This document shows positions 1 to 4,711 of a stretch of 6,067 nt of DNA, piece by piece. Each line of letters begins with the position of its first letter. Position 1 is the first letter of the stretch. The position numbers were made by a program, and so were the translations under genes. Origin of the DNA: an uncultured Lachnospiraceae bacterium (GTDB taxonomy: Bacteria > Bacillota > Clostridia > Lachnospirales > Lachnospiraceae); assembly GCA_945643825.1 (NCBI GenBank), contig CALZEZ010000095.1, positions 1 through 6,067 on the forward strand, given 5' to 3'. Under the pieces are notes generated by a model that had not been told where the DNA came from, ran no database searches, and saw only the letters and a list, made by a program, of their open reading frames with translations.

Positions 1-3
1 CAT
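1..3 (-). CDS. Probable start codon of a divergent gene leaving the window
   Basis: The first three bases read ATG on the minus strand. A GGAG (minus-strand complement of 10-13, within GGAGAG at 8-13) sits 6 nt upstream, which is good spacing for a ribosome binding site. Only the start codon would be inside the window, so the product cannot be read. In Bacillus-type genomes a gene next to rpsT is often holA (DNA polymerase III delta subunit) or gpr. That is context knowledge only and is not shown by the sequence here. Confidence 0.4.
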
Positions 4-28
4 AATTCTCTCCATCCTTTGCTCCTAG

Positions 29-84
29 TTTTTGCAAAAAAAGAGAAAATATGTATTGACATTCTCGTATTATTCCACTAAAAT
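29..84 (+). promoter_or_regulatory. Vegetative (SigA-type) promoter of rpsT with A-rich upstream element
   Basis: A perfect -35 box TTGACA lies at 56-61 and a -10 box TAAAAT at 79-84, separated by exactly 17 bp. Transcription would begin near position 91, giving a leader of about 80 nt before the rpsT ATG. The stretch at 29-50 is an A/T-tract run containing the 12-bp palindrome TTTTTGCAAAAA (29-40). It lies at about -60 to -40, where an UP element that contacts the RNA polymerase alpha subunit would sit. A strong promoter fits a ribosomal protein gene. The start site is predicted, not measured. Confidence 0.85.
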
Positions 85-92
85 ATCTCACG

Positions 93-135
93 TATGCCAC
101 GTTAGATCGTCCGTGTCCGGCTTTGACGTAGCATG
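93..135 (+). promoter_or_regulatory. Stem-loop in the rpsT leader, candidate autoregulatory element
   Basis: ATGCCACGT (94-102) pairs with ACGTAGCAT (126-134) in 8 of 9 positions, with one C-A mismatch. A T-G wobble at 93/135 extends the helix outward. Further pairs inward are 103/125 (wobble), 104/124, 105/123 (wobble) and 106/122, leaving a loop of about 15 nt. The hairpin begins within a few bases of the predicted transcript start and ends about 22 nt before the ribosome binding site. Ribosomal protein genes are often controlled by their own product binding the leader. That this hairpin does so is inference; no known leader family was recognised. Confidence 0.4.
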
Positions 136-170
136 GAACTTTTTGTATCGCGAAATGAGAGGTGAAAAAC

Positions 171-434
171 ATGGCAAATATCAAATCCGCTAAGAAGAGA
201 ATTTTAGTTAGCAAAGCTAATGCTGACAGAAATAAGGCAATCAAATCCGGTGTTAAGACCGCAATCAAGAAGGTAACCGCTGCTATCGCTGCTGGTGACA
301 AGGCTGCTGCATCCGCTGCATTAACAGAGGCAACCTCCGTAATTGATAAGGCTACCTCCAAGGGAGTATATCACAAGAACAATGCTTCCAGAAAGGTTTC
401 CCGCCTTGCTGCTTCTGTCAACAAAATGGCATAA
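171..434 (+). CDS. rpsT: 30S ribosomal protein S20
   Basis: The gene encodes an 87-residue S20, the usual length for this family. S20 is a primary 16S rRNA-binding protein of the small subunit body that assembles early. The N-terminus MANIKSAKKRI and the C-terminal region around KGVYHKNNASRKVSRLA are family hallmarks. The protein is rich in Lys, Ala and Arg and has the low-complexity helical composition expected of S20. The ATG at 171 is chosen over an in-frame GTG at 162 because AGAGGTG (158-164) is a good Shine-Dalgarno sequence 6 nt upstream of the ATG, and the GTG lies inside it. The gene stands alone, with its own strong promoter and terminator, and it converges with the minus-strand TSCPD gene. 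Its leader can fold into a hairpin that may allow autoregulation. Confidence 0.97.
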   Translation: MANIKSAKKRILVSKANADRNKAIKSGVKTAIKKVTAAIAAGDKAAASAALTEATSVIDKATSKGVYHKNNASRKVSRLAASVNKMA

Positions 435-450
435 TTTTTAAAGAATAGAT

Positions 451-485
451 AAGAACCTCATCCCGTCAATGAGGTTCTTTTTTTT
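451..485 (+). terminator. Intrinsic terminator of rpsT
   Basis: A perfect 11-bp inverted repeat, AAGAACCTCAT (451-461) and ATGAGGTTCTT (469-479), encloses a 7-nt loop and runs directly into an uninterrupted T tract (478-485). It begins 16 nt after the rpsT stop codon. On the opposite strand the hairpin is followed by mixed sequence rather than a clean T run, so it should work mainly in the rpsT direction. The last codons and the stop codon of the convergent minus-strand gene lie inside it, with that stop in the loop. Confidence 0.93.
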
Positions 486-732
486 GTGCCGCATATGCCT
501 CCTTTAGCGCATGAACAAGCTGATCCGCACAGGATGTATCCCGGAATCCGCAGTGGATTCCGGCCAATCTCTCCTCTACCTGTGCAATCGTAAGTCCCTG
601 CACCAGTCTCGGAACCGCCTGCAGGTTCCCATTGCAGCCGCCTGTAAACACTACATTCTTTACAACATCCCCATCCAGTTCCACTGCGATATTCGTAGAA
701 CAGGTATTTCTTGTCTTATAATTATAAACCAT
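466..732 (-). CDS. TSCPD domain protein of the TIGR03905 four-cysteine type
   Basis: The product is 88 residues. It resembles the small stand-alone TSCPD proteins (TIGR03905), which share a domain with the C-terminal end of some vitamin B12-dependent ribonucleotide reductases. Their function is unknown; the conserved cysteines suggest metal or cluster binding. Four cysteines are visible at residues 11, 33, 61 and 68, in the contexts NTCS, GGCNGN, IHCG and TSCAD. The namesake TSCPD motif reads TSCAD here, a Pro-to-Ala change. The ATG at 732 is preferred over an in-frame ATG at 780 because AAGGAGG (740-746) is an ideal ribosome binding site 7 nt upstream, and the longer start would overlap the end of the GH36 gene. 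It follows the GH36 stop by 25 nt and is probably the last gene of that transcript. The C-terminal QKKEPH is encoded by the rpsT terminator sequence and may be poorly conserved. Confidence 0.85.
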   Translation of the reverse strand: MVYNYKTRNTCSTNIAVELDGDVVKNVVFTGGCNGNLQAVPRLVQGLTIAQVEERLAGIHCGFRDTSCADQLVHALKEAYAAQKKEPH

Positions 733-739
733 TCTCTTT

Positions 740-746
740 CCTCCTT
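740..746 (-). promoter_or_regulatory. Ribosome binding site that fixes the TSCPD gene start
   Basis: AAGGAGG on the minus strand lies 7 nt before the ATG at 732. It sits in the 25-nt gap after the GH36 stop codon, and it rules against the upstream ATG at 780, which lies inside the GH36 gene. Confidence 0.85.
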
Positions 747-757
747 CTGTATTGCCT

Positions 758-2848
758 TTATCTTCTAAATCGGATTGCAACAGCTCTCATTTCTTCCTCC
801 GGAACGTATCGAAGCGTATTTCCCTCAAGAGATACCTTTACCGGTGCATCAGAAAATACCTCCTCAATGCAATATTTCTTTCCCGCCGGGAGCTCCATAA
901 CAATTTCCTCCTGTTTTCCATGGAAGGAATGGATCACTGCAAATGCAGCCTGCTCATTTTCCCGCAGAATCCCCTGCCAGCCGGTCAGATGCCGCCAGCT
1001 GATCTGTTTCGTTCCATAATAGGTCGTAAAGCCATCACGAATAACCGGTGCGATCTGCTTATAAAATGCAATACTGTGATCAATTATATCCCATTGTTCC
1101 TTTGTCAGATTCGTAACATCCCCGGACAGACACATGCGGCCAAGAAACGTATTGATACAGGAATAGGCGATTCTCTTTAGGGAATCTGTCTGTCGAATAA
1201 CCGCCCAGATCTGACTCTGTCTGGGCAGAATCACTCTGTGAAGTGCGGCTGCGATGACAGGGATCTCCTCGCACTCATGCGCATCGGAGAAGGAAGCCAT
1301 GGAGCATTCTCCCATCATAAGAGGCTCCAGCTTATGTCCTCCGGAAGCACAGTTTTCCAGAATAATTCCCGGAATCTCCTGCTTCACCTTCCGGATAAAC
1401 GCAAGAGACGCATCCATATTCTGTCTTAGTCCCTCACCCAGTGACTCAGCACCATCACAGCCTATGCCAATGCTGTCATTATAATCCATCTTCATATAGC
1501 CAAAGCCATATTCGCGAAGCGTTCCTATCACCTTATCTGTCAGATACGCCTGCACCCATGGATCTCTCATATCCCAGAATCTGCGGAAGTTCGTAGTCAG
1601 AACCACACCATCCCGTTTCAGCAGATGCTCCTCCAGCTGATACGCTTTTGCTGCTTTTCCGATATTATCAATCTCAAACCAGATACCGGGCACCATTCCT
1701 GCTTTCCTGATGGCACTCACTGTCTTGTCCAGACCTTCCGGGAATAGATCCTCTGAAATATTGTAGTCTCCCATAGAAATGTCCCAATGAACATCCTTTT
1801 CCTTAAACCAACCACAATCAATGACGAAGTAAGAGCATCCATGCCCCTTGAGACTGTTCAGAATATCTGCGATATTTTCGTGTGACGGACATCCCCAGGT
1901 GGTACAATACTCATTAAAAATCACCGGCAGCTCCTGCTCCGGAGCAGGGAGCTTCTCCATCGCCCGGTCAAGTGCGTGTGTCATTCTCTGGGATACCAGA
2001 TCAAGCCCACCCCTGCATACGGATAATATTCCCACAGGTGTCATCAGACTCTCACCCGGTGCCAGATTCTTCAGCCAATGTCCCAGCTCTCTGTCTGCAA
2101 GTCCGCCGGATATCGCAAGACCATCATCCTGTCTGAACAGTTCAATCTGCCATGAGGAATTGTGCGCCACCTGTGCTCCCCATGTAACACCACTCTTCGT
2201 ATCCTCCACTGCAACAAACGGGAAAAAGTGATTGACCGGCATGGAGCCAGCCTGTCCGAAGCGCTCCGCCCGAATCCCATGCGTACACCACGACGGCTCT
2301 AACTGCATCTGTTCTACCGGCTGCGTATCCACCTGTCCTTCCATACTCCAACAGCTTCGAATCCGGTGCACTTGAAGACAGCCATAGGCATCTCCCTCCA
2401 CGAACGGCGTCAGACCGCTCAACGAAAACGAAGACAGCATTTCCAGAGTAATCTGCTTGTCACTCCGATTTTTGTAAATGGTATAGCATTCTACACTTTT
2501 GCTTTGTTTTACCCATTTCAGCACATGCTCTGCTTCATACCCTCTTGCATCGCACAGCAAGGTATGTATCTCTATCTCTTTTTCATTTTCTGCCACACTT
2601 TGACTATTATACTGCAGCCGCCTCGACGACTCGCTTTGACGAAGCGTGAAGCCACCACTGTAGTCACCTACATAGATATCTCCAACCAGCTTAACCTGTA
2701 CCATGCAGTCAATGCTCTGGCGCTTCTTCTCAAACGCCAACGGCTCCATATCAGAGGGCAGCAGCCACAGCCCCACATTTTTACTTTCCGGCTCCCATAC
2801 ATAGTCTGCCTTCATATCTCCGAGACAATAGCTCTTTAATCGTTCCAT
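758..2848 (-). CDS. Divergent GH36 family alpha-galactosidase-like glycosidase
   Basis: The product is 696 residues, a normal length for glycoside hydrolase family 36 (retaining alpha-galactosidases and relatives). No signal peptide is seen, so it is likely cytoplasmic. The layout fits GH36: an N-terminal beta-sandwich (about 1-300), a TIM-barrel catalytic domain (about 305-610) and a short C-terminal beta domain (about 625-696). The likely nucleophile is Asp455 in YMKMDYN (family: KWDMN). The likely acid/base is Asp522 in SFSDAHE (family: WTSDxTD). Their 67-residue spacing is near the family norm of about 70. ENCASGG (499-505) matches the CSGGG loop. Several sugar-binding motifs deviate: DDGW is DCGW (344-347), KWD is KMD, and the Trp of WTSD is lost. 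Substrate is therefore uncertain; alpha-galactoside is only the default. The ATG at 2848 has AAGGAG 10 nt upstream and starts 1 nt after the rlmD stop, so translation is probably coupled. An in-frame ATG at 2923 would overlap rlmD by 74 nt and is rejected. Confidence 0.85.
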   Translation of the reverse strand: MERLKSYCLGDMKADYVWEPESKNVGLWLLPSDMEPLAFEKKRQSIDCMVQVKLVGDIYVGDYSGGFTLRQSESSRRLQYNSQSVAENEKEIEIHTLLCDARGYEAEHVLKWVKQSKSVECYTIYKNRSDKQITLEMLSSFSLSGLTPFVEGDAYGCLQVHRIRSCWSMEGQVDTQPVEQMQLEPSWCTHGIRAERFGQAGSMPVNHFFPFVAVEDTKSGVTWGAQVAHNSSWQIELFRQDDGLAISGGLADRELGHWLKNLAPGESLMTPVGILSVCRGGLDLVSQRMTHALDRAMEKLPAPEQELPVIFNEYCTTWGCPSHENIADILNSLKGHGCSYFVIDCGWFKEKDVHWDISMGDYNISEDLFPEGLDKTVSAIRKAGMVPGIWFEIDNIGKAAKAYQLEEHLLKRDGVVLTTNFRRFWDMRDPWVQAYLTDKVIGTLREYGFGYMKMDYNDSIGIGCDGAESLGEGLRQNMDASLAFIRKVKQEIPGIILENCASGGHKLEPLMMGECSMASFSDAHECEEIPVIAAALHRVILPRQSQIWAVIRQTDSLKRIAYSCINTFLGRMCLSGDVTNLTKEQWDIIDHSIAFYKQIAPVIRDGFTTYYGTKQISWRHLTGWQGILRENEQAAFAVIHSFHGKQEEIVMELPAGKKYCIEEVFSDAPVKVSLEGNTLRYVPEEEMRAVAIRFRR

Positions 2849-2849
2849 C

Positions 2850-4232
2850 TTAGTTTCTCTCCTTCTCCAAAAGTGCCACGGTTTCAATTCCGGTTGTCCA
2901 CGGGAACTGGTCCACGCTGACACAACGCTTCATGGAATATCCATTTTCATAGAATATCTCCAAATCCCTTGCGAGGCTAGTCGGCTTGCAGGATATATAG
3001 ACAAGCTGCTTCACACCATAGGCAATAATCTTACCGATTGCCTTGGGATGAATTCCATCTCTTGGCGGATCCAGGATAATGACATCCGGCTTATCCTCAA
3101 GGTTATCCAGCTCCTTCAGCACATCACCTGCAAGGAATTCACAGTTTGTCAGACCATTTCTGTCCGCATTTTCTCTGGCAGCTTCGACAGCTTCCGGTAT
3201 GATCTCAATTCCGATCACCTTCTTCGCAACCGGTGCCACAAGCTGCGCAATCGTCCCAGTGCCACTGTAGAGATCAAAAACCACCTTCTGTGTCAGCTCA
3301 CCTACATACTCCCGGACTGTCTCATAGAGTACTTCTGCCCCCAGACTGTTTGTCTGAAAAAAGGAGAACGGCGAGATACGGAAGGTTAATCCCAGCAGCT
3401 CCTCATAGAGGAAATCCTGCCCAAACAAAAGCTCCATGCTGTCACACTGTATCACATCCGCCACACTGTCATTCACCACATGCAGGATTCCCACAAGCCT
3501 GCCCTGAAGCTGCAAAGCCCGAAGCATATCCGTAAAGCCGCCAAGCGAAACGCTCTGCTGTGAGGTTGTCACAAGCGCCACAAGGATTTCTCCTGTTTTT
3601 GATGCTTTCCGAACAAGCAGGTGACGCAGATACCCCCGGTGCGTCAGGCGGTGAAAGAACGGCAGACCCATATGGTCAAAATAGTCAAGTGTAGCCCGCA
3701 GGATACTGCGATAATCCTCGTCCACTATCTGACAGTCCCGCACGGATACCAGATCATAGAAGCTTCCTCTCTTATGCATACCGAGAGCTAACGGACCATC
3801 CTTATATTCATCGCCAAAGGAAAACTCCATCTTATTGCGATATCCGTAAATCGCCGGACTCGCTTTGATTCCCTCAAAAATCTGAGGCTGCTCCCGCAAA
3901 AACGGAGCAAGTAATCTCTTAATCTGTTCTTCCTTAATCGCCAGCTCTTTCTCATATGGCATACTGATATAAGTACAGCCTCCGCATTTTCCAAAATGCG
4001 GACAAATACACGTTTCATTCTCTGCCGCTGATCTTTCCAACGTCTCGAGAAGCATTCCCTCCGCCTTCTGCTTGCGGTTTTTTGTGACACGAAAAAGTAC
4101 CTTCTGACCTGGAAGAGCATTCTTAACCATTGCAGTCTCCACATTGCCATCTTCCATCTGCACACTCACAATGGCTTTATTCGGGAAATCGATGCGTTCT
4201 ACCACACCCTCGTAGCATTGTCCCTTTTTCAT
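2850..4232 (-). CDS. rlmD: 23S rRNA (uracil-C5) methyltransferase, RlmD/RlmCD (RumA) type
   Basis: This 460-residue protein methylates uracil C5 in 23S rRNA with SAM, using an active-site cysteine. E. coli RlmD modifies U1939; some Firmicutes enzymes (RlmCD) also modify U747, and the sequence does not settle which applies. An N-terminal TRAM-like RNA-binding domain covers about residues 1-65. A [4Fe-4S] site is complete: C77-x5-C83-x2-C86 in CPHFGKCGGC plus C167 in RDCQIVD. The methyltransferase fold shows SPFSFFQTN (287-295), the SAM loop DLYSGTGT (320-327), DPPRDG (388-393), the nucleophile Cys415 in YISCKP and a likely base Glu450 in GIETVALL. The final motif is usually FPxTxHVE and here reads FPWTTGIE, so the His is replaced. 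The start has GGAGG (4245-4249), 12 nt upstream, a rather long gap. The last codons carry the GH36 ribosome binding site. Clostridia often have several RumA paralogues, so orthology is not certain. Confidence 0.93.
   Translation of the reverse strand: MKKGQCYEGVVERIDFPNKAIVSVQMEDGNVETAMVKNALPGQKVLFRVTKNRKQKAEGMLLETLERSAAENETCICPHFGKCGGCTYISMPYEKELAIKEEQIKRLLAPFLREQPQIFEGIKASPAIYGYRNKMEFSFGDEYKDGPLALGMHKRGSFYDLVSVRDCQIVDEDYRSILRATLDYFDHMGLPFFHRLTHRGYLRHLLVRKASKTGEILVALVTTSQQSVSLGGFTDMLRALQLQGRLVGILHVVNDSVADVIQCDSMELLFGQDFLYEELLGLTFRISPFSFFQTNSLGAEVLYETVREYVGELTQKVVFDLYSGTGTIAQLVAPVAKKVIGIEIIPEAVEAARENADRNGLTNCEFLAGDVLKELDNLEDKPDVIILDPPRDGIHPKAIGKIIAYGVKQLVYISCKPTSLARDLEIFYENGYSMKRCVSVDQFPWTTGIETVALLEKERN
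2859..2864 (-). promoter_or_regulatory. Ribosome binding site of the GH36 gene inside the end of rlmD
   Basis: AAGGAG on the minus strand is part of the last sense codons of rlmD (EKERN, then stop) and lies 10 nt before the GH36 ATG. The stop and start are joined as TAA-G-ATG. This supports the short GH36 start and suggests that ribosomes finishing rlmD re-initiate on the GH36 gene. Confidence 0.75.
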
Positions 4233-4268
4233 AGACGATATAATCCTCCGGTTCTATTCTTTACAGCA

Positions 4269-4310
4269 AACTACCGCACCGACAGGTAAACTCTGCAAGG
4301 TGCGGCAGTT
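4269..4310 (-). promoter_or_regulatory. Hairpin between the acidic membrane protein gene and rlmD
   Basis: AACTACCGCACC (4269-4280) and GGTGCGGCAGTT (4299-4310) form a 12-position inverted repeat with an 18-nt loop. In minus-strand RNA all 12 positions pair, including one G-U. In plus-strand RNA the same position is an A-C mismatch, so the element fits the minus-strand transcript. It starts 31 nt after the stop of the small gene and ends about 20 nt before the rlmD ribosome binding site. The 3' side is not U-rich, so it is not a standard intrinsic terminator. A processing or stabilising structure, or a weak attenuator, are possible roles, all inferred. Confidence 0.5.
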
Positions 4311-4340
4311 ATCTCATTCTCTACATACAGTTCTGATGAA

Positions 4341-4589
4341 TTATTCTTCGGAATCGTCCTCGTCTTCGAAGAAATCATCGTCGAATTCATCGTCAAAATC
4401 ATCCTCAAAATCTTCAAAATAATCCGGGGCAAAATAGCGATACACTGCATAACCCACTGCTGCCATAACTGCCACAGCCGCAACGATTATTGCCACCCAC
4501 ACCCACGGGCTTGTTTTCTTCTCTGCTTCCTCTTTTCCAAGAAGAGCCTGAATCTTCTTCAAATCAGTAATATCTTGTAATCTGTACAT
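4341..4589 (-). CDS. Small single-pass membrane protein with a highly acidic C-terminal tail, function unknown
   Basis: The product is 82 residues and I do not recognise a named family. Residues 1-28 are polar and mixed-charge (KKIQALLGKEEAEKK), possibly a short amphipathic helix. Residues 29-50 are a clear membrane segment rich in Val, Ala and Trp. Residues 56-82 are almost only acidic and aromatic: 19 Asp/Glu, 7 Phe/Tyr and one Ser out of 27. Aromatics fall every fourth residue at 57, 61, 65, 69 and 73. There is no cleavable signal peptide. The Arg/Tyr after the membrane segment and the Lys before it leave topology open. The ATG at 4589 has AAGGAA (4599-4604), 9 nt upstream. It lies 122 nt after pcrA and 108 nt before rlmD on the same strand. 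The reading frame is credible because of the membrane segment, the ribosome binding site and the strand agreement. A role as a membrane tether or charge-based binding partner is speculation. Confidence 0.75.
   Translation of the reverse strand: MYRLQDITDLKKIQALLGKEEAEKKTSPWVWVAIIVAAVAVMAAVGYAVYRYFAPDYFEDFEDDFDDEFDDDFFEDEDDSEE
4362..4421 (-). repeat. Degenerate 12-nt tandem repeat encoding the acidic/aromatic tail
   Basis: Within the small membrane protein gene, four-codon units of the form Phe-[Asp/Glu]-[Asp/Glu]-[Asp/Glu] follow one another: TTTGAGGATGAT, TTTGACGATGAA, TTCGACGATGAT, then a partial unit. Synonymous differences between units (TTT/TTC, GAT/GAC) show that the repeat is not a very recent duplication and suggest that the amino acid pattern is maintained. 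Confidence 0.7.
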
Positions 4590-4711
4590 GGGCTTCGCTT
4601 CCTTTCTTCTGCTTGTTCATCCCATCCAAAAAACAACCGGACGAAATGATTACTTATAGTTTATCACATATTACTTTGTTTTACCACGAAAAATCGTCAA
4701 AAATTAATAAA

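Noticed and set aside
4..55. Promoter for the divergent gene at the left edge
   Set aside because: No -35/-10 pair with proper spacing was found on the minus strand; the A/T tracts are better explained as the upstream element of the rpsT promoter.
162..170. GTG at 162 as an upstream start of rpsT
   Set aside because: The GTG is part of the Shine-Dalgarno sequence for the ATG at 171, and S20 proteins normally begin MANIKSAKKR.
733..780. Longer TSCPD gene start at 780
   Set aside because: It overlaps the end of the GH36 gene, and the ideal ribosome binding site serves the ATG at 732.
2366..2839. Open frame of 157 codons on the plus strand opposite the GH36 gene
   Set aside because: It is antisense to well-supported coding sequence and has no domain-like sequence. 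The same applies to other plus-strand frames opposite the minus-strand genes (752-1180, 1848-2231, 3048-3535, 4613-4900).
2849..2923. Longer GH36 start at 2923
   Set aside because: It would overlap rlmD by 74 nt and add 25 residues unlike GH36; the ATG at 2848 has a ribosome binding site and sits 1 nt after the rlmD stop.
4590..4711. Possible promoter or pcrA terminator in the 122-nt AT-rich gap
   Set aside because: A TTGACG and a TATAAG occur on the minus strand but not at a workable spacing from one another. The only hairpin (ACGA/TCGT) is 4 bp with no U tract. Nothing is firm enough to annotate.
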